Origin: Bacillus sp. RO2
GTDB taxonomy: Bacteria; Bacillota; Bacilli; Bacillales; Bacillaceae_I
Direction of reading: 5' to 3'
DNA: 64,000 nt
Assembly (NCBI RefSeq): GCF_012911845.1
Contig: NZ_JAAXCU010000031.1
Span: forward strand, 61,673-125,672
Part shown: positions 15,916 through 25,435 of the stretch, one piece after another
How the letters are laid out: every line of letters begins with the position of its first letter
Numbering within the stretch: position 1 is the first letter of the stretch
Translations under genes and position numbers: made by a program
Notes under the pieces: model-generated
Databases searched by the model: none
Seen by the model: only the letters and a program-made list of their open reading frames with translations
Told to the model about the DNA's origin: nothing

Positions 15916-16895
15916 TGCACCTCTTTTAATGCCAACCCTAAAGAATAATAGTATTTCGGGTCAACCGTCTCTTGGTCTTGTGTATAAACAACTTGTTCAA
16001 ACGTATCTACTTTTACAGAAATTTTTTCTCGGAGTTTTGATAATATTAATGGGAAATTTGGATGGTCGCCATGAAGAAGAATGCGATTTATCTCTTCATT
16101 TCCTTGATTTAAGGAGTAGCGGAAGAAGTTCATGATTCGCTCCACTTCCACAATAAAATCTTCTAAGAAGACATTAAATTGAACTATATCCCCTGCCCAT
16201 TCCAGCTGCGTATTTGTAACCGATACTTCCCAAACCTTCATGTCCTGAGGAAAAGCAACCGTGCGCATAAAAACAGGAACATGGTTGACGAAGATGCTTA
16301 ACGTAATACAGCTTACATCAAAATGAACGACTAACAGGTGATCCTGTTCATTTCGTTGACCGAACTCATAATAGAGGCGGTACAGACAGAGAGATGAAAC
16401 ATCTGCCACTGCTGGTTTTAATTTACTTTCTTCCAGTAAAGTGGACATTTGAGTGACGACTTCTTCTGGGGAAGCGAAAAGGACAAGTTCTGTCTTTTCC
16501 GACCGCTGAAGTACATGCACATCAAATACTGGATCCTCAAAAGGTAAGTGAATGGTGGAACCTAACTCCAAATACAAGTGACCAATTATTTCATCATCCA
16601 TAATGTTAGACGGGATGGTCAGTTTTCGTGTGACAACATATTGATCTGGCACGACAAAACGTACATGCTTTCGTTTAAGTCCCCAATCCTCTACACATTC
16701 TTCTAAAATCAGACGAAAAACATTTTCGTCGACAATTTTCCCATCACGAATGATATTAGGCGGCAAAAAACGCTCATTTGTGCGTTTAACGGTGAGAGGA
16801 TCCAAATTCTTCAACTCTACCATTCGAATGACATGGTCACGGATAATAATATTTATGAAATTGTTTTGCTTTGGTTGCAGAAACGAGAATTCCAT
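15912..16895 (-). CDS. pilM: PilM-like actin-fold pilus assembly ATPase
   Basis: 327-residue cytoplasmic protein of the PilM/FtsA actin-like fold. It binds the PilN N-terminus on the inner face of the membrane. The early strands (NNFINIIIRDHVIRMVELKN) and the phosphate-loop-like LLVVHFDVSCITLSIF match the fold. RFVVPDQYVVTRKLTIP corresponds to the usual PilM segment before the subdomain insertion. TAAGGAGCTTTCTGG precedes the ATG. Divergence from Gram-negative PilM is high. Confidence 0.88.
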   Translation of the reverse strand: MEFSFLQPKQNNFINIIIRDHVIRMVELKNLDPLTVKRTNERFLPPNIIRDGKIVDENVFRLILEECVEDWGLKRKHVRFVVPDQYVVTRKLTIPSNIMDDEIIGHLYLELGSTIHLPFEDPVFDVHVLQRSEKTELVLFASPEEVVTQMSTLLEESKLKPAVADVSSLCLYRLYYEFGQRNEQDHLLVVHFDVSCITLSIFVNHVPVFMRTVAFPQDMKVWEVSVTNTQLEWAGDIVQFNVFLEDFIVEVERIMNFFRYSLNQGNEEINRILLHGDHPNFPLILSKLREKISVKVDTFEQVVYTQDQETVDPKYYYSLGLALKEVQ

Positions 16896-16924
16896 CCAGA
16901 AAGCTCCTTATGTAAGATGTTTTA

Positions 16925-17671
16925 CTAGAAGAGTAAAGTAAAATACCAATTCAGTATTTGTTCCCCTTTAAAATAAGTAATAACTGCAGCGAGGGCGATA
17001 GATGGCCCAAATGGAAACGGGACACCTCTTTTCACTTTTCCTAACAGCATTCCAATTAGTGCCGCAATCATGCCGATTAGTGATGAAAGAAAGAATGTAA
17101 GTATTACTAATTCCCAGCCTAAAACAAAACCAAGTACAGCAAATAATTTAACGTCCCCACCACCCATACCGCCTTTGGAGTTGATGGCGACCAAAAAGGG
17201 AATCATGAATCCAACTGCCATTCCTATTAGATGCTCGGGTATCGTTTGGTACGGAATGAAAAAACGTTCTATGATAAAAAGTCCTAAAAAGAAAAGTAAA
17301 ATCTTGTTTGGGATAATCATATAATGCAAATCTGATATGACAATGATAATCAACATAGAAATGAAGGTCCAAGCAACAATCAGTTCATACGTCCATCCCA
17401 TCAAAAGAGGAGCGAGGACAAAAAGTACAGCCGTTAATAGCTCGAATAATGGATAAATAGGAGACACGGACTTATGACAGTGCCGACATCTCCCTTTAAG
17501 AAAAACATATGAAAGGACGGGTACTAAATCTAGCCCCGTCAATGTGGTCTTGCAATTTGTACAATGTGATCTTGGTGTAACGATTGATTCACCCTTTGGA
17601 ATTCGTAGGCCGACTACGTTGTAGAAGGAGCCTAGGAGGAGGGCAAATAGTATTATGATTATATGATACAT
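16925..17671 (-). CDS. comC: prepilin peptidase (PilD/ComC)
   Basis: 248-residue polytopic aspartyl protease that removes the leader of type IV prepilins and N-methylates them. The N-terminal CxxC...CxxC zinc-binding loop is present (CTNCKTTL and CRHCHKS), as are both catalytic Asp sites (SDLHYMIIPNK and GGMGGGDVKLFA). Eight hydrophobic segments fit the family. In B. subtilis this exact position, between folC and spoIIB, is held by comC alone; here it is embedded in a full pilus operon and probably also serves the Com pseudopilins elsewhere. Confidence 0.95.
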   Translation of the reverse strand: MYHIIIILFALLLGSFYNVVGLRIPKGESIVTPRSHCTNCKTTLTGLDLVPVLSYVFLKGRCRHCHKSVSPIYPLFELLTAVLFVLAPLLMGWTYELIVAWTFISMLIIIVISDLHYMIIPNKILLFFLGLFIIERFFIPYQTIPEHLIGMAVGFMIPFLVAINSKGGMGGGDVKLFAVLGFVLGWELVILTFFLSSLIGMIAALIGMLLGKVKRGVPFPFGPSIALAAVITYFKGEQILNWYFTLLF

Positions 17672-17679
17672 AATGTAAG

Positions 17680-18171
17680 TTATTTTACTGATTCTCTAGT
17701 TAAAGAGCTAATTGAAACCGGATCAGTTAAGGTAGTTCCAGTTCTTACTCCTCGTGGCTTACTATTTACAAGGTATACACTTTCAGGTTTTCCTCCAACA
17801 ATCTTTACGTAAGATGCTCCTGTTCCTAAGCCAGCAACAGAATTTACTATTGTTGTAGATGTACCTACTGCATAAGTTCCATTATCAGGATCTTTCAAAT
17901 CTTCAATATAATTTTCCGCTTGCAAGTAATTTAAACTAACGTACCAATCACCGCTTTGATATTTCGACTCCCCAGTTATTGCTAATCTTGCAGAATTAGC
18001 CATCTGCTGTGCATTCGCAACATGTGCATCCTTCTTACTATTATCTATCAAACCACCAATACTAGGTATAGCAATCGCAGCAATAATCCCCAAAATAACA
18101 ACAACTGCTAGTAGCTCGATAAGGGTTAATCCTTTTTCGTTCTTTAGCATTTTTCTACATTTTTGTAACAT
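17680..18171 (-). CDS. pilA: major type IV pilin (PilA-like)
   Basis: 163-residue prepilin. The leader ends EKG and is followed by LTLIELLAVVVILGIIAAIA, the class III signal with Glu at position 5 of the mature chain. The residue at +1 is Leu rather than the usual Phe. A GWxx-type variable C-terminal domain with no cysteines follows. GGAGGAAAATTACG precedes the ATG at 18171; an upstream in-frame start lacks a ribosome site. Lying between pilC and pilD, it is the likely main subunit of the pilus. Confidence 0.92.
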   Translation of the reverse strand: MLQKCRKMLKNEKGLTLIELLAVVVILGIIAAIAIPSIGGLIDNSKKDAHVANAQQMANSARLAITGESKYQSGDWYVSLNYLQAENYIEDLKDPDNGTYAVGTSTTIVNSVAGLGTGASYVKIVGGKPESVYLVNSKPRGVRTGTTLTDPVSISSLTRESVK

Positions 18172-18266
18172 CGTAATTTTCCTCCCTAAATGGAAATATG
18201 TAGTATCATATTCTACTATCATTCTATTATACTGTCTTTCAAATTTCAATAAGATTTTACACGTTT

Positions 18267-19475
18267 CTACATTTGTATATGATTAAAAATATCAAACATT
18301 GGAACTAGTATAGACGTGACTATAGTCCCGACTATTACCGCAAGCACAACAATCATTAATGGCTCTATTAAACTTTTTAATCTATCGGTCGCATAATCAA
18401 CTTCTTTTTCATAGAATTCCGCAATTTTATCCAGCATAGAATCCAGTGATCCTGTGCTTTCTCCAATGGTGATCATCTGCGTTACGAGTGGTGGGAACGC
18501 CCAGTGTTCTTTCATTGGGCCTGTTAGTGATTCCCCTTTTTCTAGTTCCATTTTACTATCAGCAAGCACTTTCGCGATGACTTCATTTTCGACAATTTTT
18601 TCAACGATTGATATTGCTTGTAAAATAGGTACGGAGCTGGAAAATAAGGAACTGAGAGTCCTAGTCAACCTGGCAATAACCGCTTTTTGAAGTAGCGGTC
18701 CGAAAATAGGTACACGCAATAAAACATAGTCAATATAGTACTTTGTTTGCTTCTGTTTATTCATCGCCATCAGGCCTGTTACAGCACTAATTATCAACAA
18801 CAAGAATAGCCACCAGAAGCTTTGCATCCACTCACTCGCGCCGAGGACGAATCTCGTAATCAATGGTAGATCCGCTCCAAAATCACTAAACATTGCAACG
18901 AATGTTGGAACGACACCAACAAGTAAGAATATAACTACGCCGATTGCTATTACCCCTAGCACTAGTGGGTAAGTTAATGCTGAAACTATTTTTTGTCTTG
19001 TTTCATTCTGTTTTTCAAACTGTGTTGCGAGGCGATCTAGCGTATCATCAAGGGCTCCACTTGCTTCCCCCGCTTTGATCATGTTTATGAACACCGTAGA
19101 AAAGATCTTCGGATGCTTGGCTGCTGCTTCTGATAAGGGATTTCCTTGCTTCATTTCTTCTTCCACATCAAAAAGAACCCGTTTTAATACCTTACTAGAG
19201 GTTTGTTGAGCTAGAACATTTGTCGCCTCTACCACTGATATCCCTGCACGGATTAGCGTGGAAAACTGGCGAAGAAAGATAACAAAATCACGAAGTTTGA
19301 CGGGGTTTCCTAAGGTTATTTCTTTTGTAAAAATAGACTCAGGTACCTCTTCTAAATTCATAACACGTATTCCTTTTTCTTTTAGGGCGACAAAAGCTTC
19401 ACGGCGTGAGCTGCTTGTAATGTTTCCAGTTTGTTTGCCGGCTGTATTTCTGCCGGTATAGGTAAACCTAGGCAT
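18267..19475 (-). CDS. pilC: PilC (GspF-family) pilus platform protein
   Basis: 402-residue inner-membrane platform protein with two GspF repeats (about 70-190 and 275-395), each ending in a long hydrophobic helix. Conserved stretches include LRQFSTLIRAGISVVEA and LTRTLSSLFSSSVPILQA, plus GESTGSLDSMLDKIA. It couples the PilB and PilT motors to the growing fibre. The start overlaps the pilT stop by 8 bases. Confidence 0.95.
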   Translation of the reverse strand: MPRFTYTGRNTAGKQTGNITSSSRREAFVALKEKGIRVMNLEEVPESIFTKEITLGNPVKLRDFVIFLRQFSTLIRAGISVVEATNVLAQQTSSKVLKRVLFDVEEEMKQGNPLSEAAAKHPKIFSTVFINMIKAGEASGALDDTLDRLATQFEKQNETRQKIVSALTYPLVLGVIAIGVVIFLLVGVVPTFVAMFSDFGADLPLITRFVLGASEWMQSFWWLFLLLIISAVTGLMAMNKQKQTKYYIDYVLLRVPIFGPLLQKAVIARLTRTLSSLFSSSVPILQAISIVEKIVENEVIAKVLADSKMELEKGESLTGPMKEHWAFPPLVTQMITIGESTGSLDSMLDKIAEFYEKEVDYATDRLKSLIEPLMIVVLAVIVGTIVTSILVPMFDIFNHIQM

Positions 19476-20520
19476 GATGCATCGACTCCTGTAAAAAGCT
19501 TTCGGCTGACAAACGACTTATATTTCCATGTTGAATGAGTCTTTTAATACTCATATCAAGTGTGTGCATCCCTTGAGCCTTGCTAGTCTGCATCACGTTT
19601 TGAATTTGATGAATTTTTTCGTTGCGGATAAGATTGGCCACTGCAGGTGTATTGACTAAAATTTCGGTGGCCACTTTTCGTCCTTGTCTATCGATGGTTG
19701 GAAACAGCCGTTGTGAAACAATAGAAACCAGTACGGACGCAAGTTGGATACGGATTTGCGCCTGCTGAGGGCCAGGGAATACATCAATAATACGGTCAAT
19801 GGTTGATGGTGCACTTGTTGTATGCAGAGTACCAAGTACAAGGTGCCCCGTTTCTGCTGCCGTAATTGCTGTTTGTATTGTTTCTAAGTCGCGTAATTCT
19901 CCAACCAAGATGATATCTGGATCTTGACGCAAAGAAGCACGTAAACCTGATGCGAAGCTTCTTGTATCAATACCCACCTCACGTTGATCAATCATGCATT
20001 GATTATGCCGGTGCAAATATTCAATCGGATCTTCCAGTGTAATGATATGCTTTTTCTGGGTTTTGTTCATAAAGTCAATCATGGAAGCTAATGTGGTCGA
20101 CTTCCCACTTCCTGTCGGGCCTGTTACAAGAACCAGTCCTTGAGGCTTGTCCATCAGTGTTTGAAGAATGGATGGTAGTTGCAATTCTTCCAATGACGGA
20201 ATTCTAGTTGGGATAATACGTATTGCTATCGCTACAGAGTTTCGTTGCCTGTACGCATTTACGCGGAATCGTGAAATTCCAGGTACACTATAAGAGAAGT
20301 CCAGTTCCCCTTTTTCTTCAAAGCGATCCCACATAAATTCAGGTATCATCTGTTTTGACAATTTTTCCGTGTCTTCAGGGCTAAGCGTGTCTTCTCCGTA
20401 TCGCTTGAGTTCTCCATTGATACGGAAGACAGGAGGCACACCAACCGATAGATGAATGTCAGATGCTTTGGATTCATATGCTGCATGAAGCCAATTATTA
20501 ATTTTTTCAATCATCCTCAT
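19468..20520 (-). CDS. pilT: PilT pilus retraction ATPase
   Basis: 350-residue hexameric motor that disassembles the pilus and powers twitching. Walker A GPTGSGKSTT, the Asp box (HIITLEDPIEYLH), Walker B (DIILVGELRDLETI) and the His box (TGHLVLGTLHT) are all present. The retraction-specific motif LIRNEK (the AIRNLIR equivalent) lies near residue 285. Its presence means the pili are predicted to retract. B. subtilis lacks this gene. Two in-frame ATGs lie at the start; the first is used here. Confidence 0.95.
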   Translation of the reverse strand: MRMIEKINNWLHAAYESKASDIHLSVGVPPVFRINGELKRYGEDTLSPEDTEKLSKQMIPEFMWDRFEEKGELDFSYSVPGISRFRVNAYRQRNSVAIAIRIIPTRIPSLEELQLPSILQTLMDKPQGLVLVTGPTGSGKSTTLASMIDFMNKTQKKHIITLEDPIEYLHRHNQCMIDQREVGIDTRSFASGLRASLRQDPDIILVGELRDLETIQTAITAAETGHLVLGTLHTTSAPSTIDRIIDVFPGPQQAQIRIQLASVLVSIVSQRLFPTIDRQGRKVATEILVNTPAVANLIRNEKIHQIQNVMQTSKAQGMHTLDMSIKRLIQHGNISRLSAESFLQESMHHA

Positions 20521-20524
20521 TCAC

Positions 20525-22195
20525 CTACTCTGATAAAGCGACACGTAATATTTCTTCAGTTGTCGTCAATCCTTTTTTCACTTTTTCAAGACCGTCATCA
20601 ATTAAGAAAATGGTATCAATTTCATTTGCAAGGTCTCTAATTTTTGAGAAAGGTTCGTTGTTCATAATGAGTTTTTTCATGTCATCATTTATTACCAACA
20701 ACTCGTGAATTGCCAGACGGCCTTTGTAGCCAGTCATATTACAAGTCCCGCAACCACGGCCTCTTGATATATGGTCAATCGTTAAACCGCGTTTCGCAAA
20801 AATTTCTATTTCCCTTGCGGTAGGTTCTTCTTGTTTAACGCAATCACGACATACTTTCCTTACTAAACGTTGTGCCAATACACCATTAATGGAAGAAGCT
20901 ACAAGAAAAGGTTCTACCTGCATATCAATTAATCTAGTAATAGTACTAATCGAATCATTAGTATGTAAGGTACTTAAGACTAAATGACCTGTTAAAGAAG
21001 CTCTAATAGCTACTTCTGCCGTTTCACGGTCACGAATTTCCCCTACCATGATAACGTTTGGATCCTGACGTAGGATTGCCCGCAGCCCTTTAGCAAAGGT
21101 CATTCCAACATTCGTATTGACTTGGATCTGATTGATCCCTTCCAATTGATACTCAACAGGATCTTCTACCGTGATAATATTTACCTCTTCATTGTTAAGA
21201 TTGTTGAGTGCAGCATACAAGGTAGAAGATTTACCGGAACCAGTAGGGCCTGTAATTAAGATGATACCGGTTGGGCGATTGATCAGTTCCATAAAACGGT
21301 CGTAATTTTTCCCATTGAAACCCAGCTGTGAGATATCATTTAATGTACTGCTCATATCAAGAATTCGCATTACGATCTTTTCTCCAAATACGGTTGGAAG
21401 TGTTGAAACACGCACATCTACAGGGTGATAATCTACGTTTGTCTTAATACGGCCATCCTGTGGAATGCGGTGCTCGGTAATATCCATTTTCCCCAAGATT
21501 TTTATTCTTGCAATCAACACATTTTGCGTATGTTTTGGTAATGTCCTTTCCGTGCGTAGAACTCCGTCTACTCGATACCTCACCACAACCTTCGTCTCGT
21601 GTGGATCAATATGTATATCACTTGCTCGTTGCTGAATTGCGTTCTGTAATAATTGGTTTACGATACGAACAATTGGAGAGTCCTCTTCTGTCACCCTCTC
21701 CTCTTGGACAACCTTTACTTCCTCTATAGAGTCAAATCCAATAAATAAATCGTCTATAGAATCCGTTGAATCGTAATATTTCGTAATGGAACGTAGAATA
21801 TCATCTTTTGTCGCGATTACTGGTTCCACTTCAAAGCCAGTCGATAACCTTAAATCATCTATAGCAAAGAAATCCATTGGATCTGCCATCGCAACGAAAA
21901 GCTTATCATGTTCTTTCTTTAAAGGGATAAGTAGGTTTCTCTTAGCGAATTCCTTGGATATCACATGTATTAGCTTTTCATCAAAAGGATACCGATATAG
22001 GCTAACATGGGGAATTCCCAGTTGGAATTCCAAAACCTCAATTAGCTGTTGTTCGGTGATATATCCCTTTTGAAGCAGTACATCTCCTAATTTCTGATCT
22101 TTTGTTTTCTCTTTTAGCGTGCTGTGAAGTTGTTCCTCCGAAATGATTCCGGCATCAACAAGGAGATCACCGAGGCGTTTTCTTATTTGAACCAT
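20525..22195 (-). CDS. pilB: PilB pilus extension ATPase
   Basis: 556-residue GspE/PilB motor. The N-terminal N2D/T2SSE_N domain (GDLLVDAGIISEEQLHSTL) recurs twice. The motor domain has Walker A TGPTGSGKSSTL, Walker B NVIMVGEIRDRETAE and a His box. The tetracysteine zinc motif (CRDCV...CGTCNMTGYKGR) is present, typical of extension ATPases and absent from PilT. It powers pilin polymerisation. Only 4 bases separate it from pilT. Confidence 0.96.
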   Translation of the reverse strand: MVQIRKRLGDLLVDAGIISEEQLHSTLKEKTKDQKLGDVLLQKGYITEQQLIEVLEFQLGIPHVSLYRYPFDEKLIHVISKEFAKRNLLIPLKKEHDKLFVAMADPMDFFAIDDLRLSTGFEVEPVIATKDDILRSITKYYDSTDSIDDLFIGFDSIEEVKVVQEERVTEEDSPIVRIVNQLLQNAIQQRASDIHIDPHETKVVVRYRVDGVLRTERTLPKHTQNVLIARIKILGKMDITEHRIPQDGRIKTNVDYHPVDVRVSTLPTVFGEKIVMRILDMSSTLNDISQLGFNGKNYDRFMELINRPTGIILITGPTGSGKSSTLYAALNNLNNEEVNIITVEDPVEYQLEGINQIQVNTNVGMTFAKGLRAILRQDPNVIMVGEIRDRETAEVAIRASLTGHLVLSTLHTNDSISTITRLIDMQVEPFLVASSINGVLAQRLVRKVCRDCVKQEEPTAREIEIFAKRGLTIDHISRGRGCGTCNMTGYKGRLAIHELLVINDDMKKLIMNNEPFSKIRDLANEIDTIFLIDDGLEKVKKGLTTTEEILRVALSE

Positions 22196-22217
22196 TTTAA
22201 CAGATCATCCTTTAGTT

Positions 22218-23657
22218 TTATTTTCCTGTTCCTTGCCCAGGATTAGATGGCGCAGTAGTACCAGTGTTAGATCTTCCATTTCCATTTTCAGGACTTGATG
22301 GGGTAGTGTTTTTTTCAGTACCTGTACTTACAGAAGTGTTGGATTGGGTACTTCCCGACGAGTTAGTATTGTTACTTGTGTTCGTATTAGATCCTGTATT
22401 CGAGGTATTAGGACCACTTGCACCTGAAGGAGTAATCGTATTACTATTCGTACCAGTATTAGAACCAATATTCACAGGGGGAGTAGTAACAATCGGATTA
22501 TTTACTACCACTGGCTTAGACAGGCTGTGTTGCTCCACTCGTTGGATTGGAGCATAAAAATCCTCACTGTAGACGGTGGTTTCTACCACATTTCCTTCCA
22601 TGTCCGTTGCAGTCCTTACAAGATGGATGTATGTCCCGTCCCGACCATTTTCTTTTACATTTTTCCTATTGCTTGGAAGTGTAGCTGAATATTGAACAAT
22701 TGTTTTGGGAGAGAGGGTCTTTCTTTCCACCTGAGTTACAACATACTCATATGGAAGTGGCCCACCATTTAATTCACCTGAAATTTTGGAGTTGCTTGTC
22801 TTGAATGATAACTTATAATCATTAGGGTTTGGGTTATGGAAAACAAAATCCATTTTATCCTTTTGTATAAGGACTTCGTACCCTTCAGATGCCCATAATG
22901 GCATCTCAATGGAAATGTGCCTCTCTGAAATATGGAAGTTTGTAGAGCCAATAAGTTCATATACTAAAGATGCAAAGATACTTGCTGCTTCATCTGATAG
23001 ATTAGTATGTTCATTCTTTATCCACTCATTAACAGAAAAACTTGTGTTCCCAGGAATAATGAATTCTAGATTCCCAAACACTTCCGTCATTTCTTCTACA
23101 CTAGATGTTCCTGATAAAGATACTTCGGCAATCAAAGATGTTTCTCCAGCTATCCCCTCTTCTGTTAAATAGTTTGCTAGAGAAAAAGTATGGTCGCCTT
23201 CTTTTAGCTGTGAAGCTACCTTTTCCAAATCTTTTTTCAAAGTTTCTGAATCTAGCGATGAAAAAATATCACTGCTCTGTGCAATCGTCTCTATTTGTTC
23301 GAGTAATTTCCCTATAGGTAGTTTTACTCTCAACCCGTTTTCCGATCCGCTTTCCACAAAATCAATTGTTTCGGGTATTTGATAGATAAATGCGTCTTTT
23401 GGAAATGGAAGAAGTTCACCTGTCCATTCGAGATAGATCGTGTCATTTGTAACCCATTCATTTTTTGCTTTTTCCAGTTTTGCAGCTGCTTCGTCTTTTG
23501 AGTGGTTACTTACTTCTTCGGTAGCAATCATGGTCTCTTCCGCAAAAGAAGTATTCTCTGGAAGCCACTTTCCTGCCAATATCCCCCCTATTTGTGAGAA
23601 TCCAAAAACAAATCCGGTACAACCCATTAGGACAATCAATAATTTTAAGCTCCGCAT
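22218..23657 (-). CDS. secreted VanW/G5-domain protein of the pilus operon
   Basis: 479-residue protein with an N-terminal membrane or signal helix (LKLLIVLMGCTGFVFGFSQI). A VanW-like region occupies about residues 150-310 (the family's SIFASLVYE...MPLWASEGYEV pattern). A G5-like module reads VERKTLSPKTIVQYSATLPS. The last 110 residues are a low-complexity Asn/Thr/Ser/Gly tail, probably extended in or through the cell wall. It precedes pilB in the operon, so it could anchor or guide the pilus through the thick wall in place of the secretin used by Gram-negative bacteria; that is inference. Start follows GGGGGTTGCAGG. Confidence 0.75.
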   Translation of the reverse strand: MRSLKLLIVLMGCTGFVFGFSQIGGILAGKWLPENTSFAEETMIATEEVSNHSKDEAAAKLEKAKNEWVTNDTIYLEWTGELLPFPKDAFIYQIPETIDFVESGSENGLRVKLPIGKLLEQIETIAQSSDIFSSLDSETLKKDLEKVASQLKEGDHTFSLANYLTEEGIAGETSLIAEVSLSGTSSVEEMTEVFGNLEFIIPGNTSFSVNEWIKNEHTNLSDEAASIFASLVYELIGSTNFHISERHISIEMPLWASEGYEVLIQKDKMDFVFHNPNPNDYKLSFKTSNSKISGELNGGPLPYEYVVTQVERKTLSPKTIVQYSATLPSNRKNVKENGRDGTYIHLVRTATDMEGNVVETTVYSEDFYAPIQRVEQHSLSKPVVVNNPIVTTPPVNIGSNTGTNSNTITPSGASGPNTSNTGSNTNTSNNTNSSGSTQSNTSVSTGTEKNTTPSSPENGNGRSNTGTTAPSNPGQGTGK

Positions 23658-23692
23658 CCTGCAACCCCCGTTTTATTCTCTTTAAAAAAAAT

Positions 23693-23989
23693 TTATTTAT
23701 TATCTGTACCTTGATTAGTTGAATTATTTTCATCATAAGGAGTAGTGTTAATGAATAATGGTAATCGTTGAAGAAGAATTGCAGCTAGAAGTAGAAGAAA
23801 CACCATTAAGATAATACTGTGCCATAAAGTAAACATATCAATTATGTATAAGCCGATTAAGCTAACTAAAAGTGAGATCCCAGGCAACAACCATTTTCCT
23901 GTCTTCGTTAACTTTAATGGAACCAGGAAGAAAAATAATAGTAACAGGAAAAATGACACTAATGCAATTCCATAAATAAAAAACTCCAA
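23693..23989 (-). CDS. small membrane protein, first gene of the pil operon
   Basis: 98 residues with three hydrophobic segments (FFIYGIALVSFFLLLLFFF, LLPGISLLVSLIGLYII, IILMVFLLLLAAILL) and a polar Asn/Thr-rich tail. It starts at a TTG shortly after GTGGTGAG and is followed 35 bases later by the VanW-like gene. No family is recognised; proximity suggests a small accessory of pilus assembly. The 100 bases upstream form the divergent promoter region shared with the minor pilins. Confidence 0.65.
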   Translation of the reverse strand: MEFFIYGIALVSFFLLLLFFFLVPLKLTKTGKWLLPGISLLVSLIGLYIIDMFTLWHSIILMVFLLLLAAILLQRLPLFINTTPYDENNSTNQGTDNK

Positions 23990-24090
23990 AATCTCACCAC
24001 TTTCTATCTATTTTTACAAAAATTGTAGAACTAAGTAGACTATTGTTATTGTATAATAAAGATAGGTAATTTGAAATAGGAGAATCATAG

Positions 24091-24783
24091 ATGAAAAAAC
24101 TTTTTAATCAACAAAATGGTTTCACTTTATTAGAGGTATTGCTTTCCCTGACTATACTTTCTGTTGTTGTTATTGGGATGATGAGCTTCTTTCATAACAG
24201 TTACAATTATGTGAATGAAAATGAGGATAAGACCATTGCTGCGCAGATAGGCCGTAATGTTATGAACTACGTGGAGAAACAAAATTACAATAAGTTCAAT
24301 GGGTACTTGTCTCACGAGGTTGATTCAAATGAAAATGTACATATCATTGCACTAGATAAAACTTATTGTGACAAAGAAGTTACGATCAAAAAAAACAATG
24401 ACTCTCCAGCAAGTGATGCCACCTCAGATGGTATTGTCCTTTTTGATAATAAAGAGCGTTGCCTGTCCATATTAGATCCTTTAATTAATAATGAAGTTTA
24501 TTCATCTAAGACTGACATTTCGATTTTTTTGATGAAATACAATGATTCCGAGACGCTATCATCTTTGTCAAATCTAATTTCCAAAGATGACCCTTCCGTT
24601 CATAATCTTCCTGCAAGTATTAAAGAATTGATTGATAATGACAAAGAAAACTTCAGTAATTTGCTGCAGCCAAATGAATTTATCCATGACCATCTACTAA
24701 AAGTGTATGTAGTGCTAGAGTGGAAGGATAAAAGAGATGATGTCGTAATCCAGGGAGTACTAAGCCATGAAACGATTAGATGA
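24091..24783 (+). CDS. PilV-like minor pilin
   Basis: 230-residue prepilin. The leader ends QQNG, followed by FTLLEVLLSLTILSVVVIGM with Glu5, a normal class III signal. The rest is a large soluble domain with two cysteines (DKTYCDKEV and KERCLSI) that may form a disulfide. AATAGGAGAATCATAG precedes the ATG. It begins a three-gene divergent operon of minor pilins, which elsewhere prime assembly and sit at the fibre tip. Naming as PilV-like is by position and leader only. Confidence 0.88.
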   Translation: MKKLFNQQNGFTLLEVLLSLTILSVVVIGMMSFFHNSYNYVNENEDKTIAAQIGRNVMNYVEKQNYNKFNGYLSHEVDSNENVHIIALDKTYCDKEVTIKKNNDSPASDATSDGIVLFDNKERCLSILDPLINNEVYSSKTDISIFLMKYNDSETLSSLSNLISKDDPSVHNLPASIKELIDNDKENFSNLLQPNEFIHDHLLKVYVVLEWKDKRDDVVIQGVLSHETIR

Positions 24784-25414
24784 TTGGAAACAGGAAGATG
24801 GTGTTACGTTATTTGAACTACTGGCTGTCCTAGCAATCAGTGGTATTGTTCTTAGTACAGTCTATGGAGTTTTTATCACTGGCATTAACTTATATAAAAA
24901 AATAGGTATTGAAAGTCAACTGAAAGAAGAAGCAGACTATATTGTTGCCAACGTATTGAACGAATTCTATGCTTTTTCGCCAGATGATGTAGTCTTTGAT
25001 GAAAATACAAAAGAGATATCTCTTTTTAGAAAAACGGAACTTCAATTAAGTAATAAAGATTTTGTTACTTCAACAGAAAAAGATAGTGCTAACATTCAAA
25101 AGGTGGAACTTCAACTAGTGGATAACTCTCTTTCAGGAAAGGATATACTTCTCACCACTACTTTATTAGTTGATGATGAAATGACAGAAAGATCTGTTAA
25201 ACTAAATAACGATAAATATCATATCAAAGCGGTTAAAGATGAAAAAGGTGCAGAATTGCCTATTTTTGATTTCCAATGTACAAGTTTGGAAAAATCTTCA
25301 TGTAAAGGTGGCATAATAACCTTTCAGTTTAGCCTTTCTCATGAAATATATAGTAATGAGAAAAATAGATTGTATGTAGAACCAATAGAATTTTATAACA
25401 AGTTCGGATATTAA
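24767..25414 (+). CDS. PilW/PilJ-like minor pilin
   Basis: 215-residue prepilin with leader ending EDG and mature start VTLFELLAVLAISGIVLSTV (Glu5 present). The body is beta rich, with a short Cys pair near the end (FQCTSLEKSSCKGG). The start overlaps the previous gene by 17 bases after CAGGGAG, so the two are coupled. Like the PilW/GspJ class it is medium-sized and lies second in the operon. Confidence 0.87.
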   Translation: MKRLDDWKQEDGVTLFELLAVLAISGIVLSTVYGVFITGINLYKKIGIESQLKEEADYIVANVLNEFYAFSPDDVVFDENTKEISLFRKTELQLSNKDFVTSTEKDSANIQKVELQLVDNSLSGKDILLTTTLLVDDEMTERSVKLNNDKYHIKAVKDEKGAELPIFDFQCTSLEKSSCKGGIITFQFSLSHEIYSNEKNRLYVEPIEFYNKFGY

Positions 25415-25435
25415 TAGTGTATGAGGTGTGTTCAG

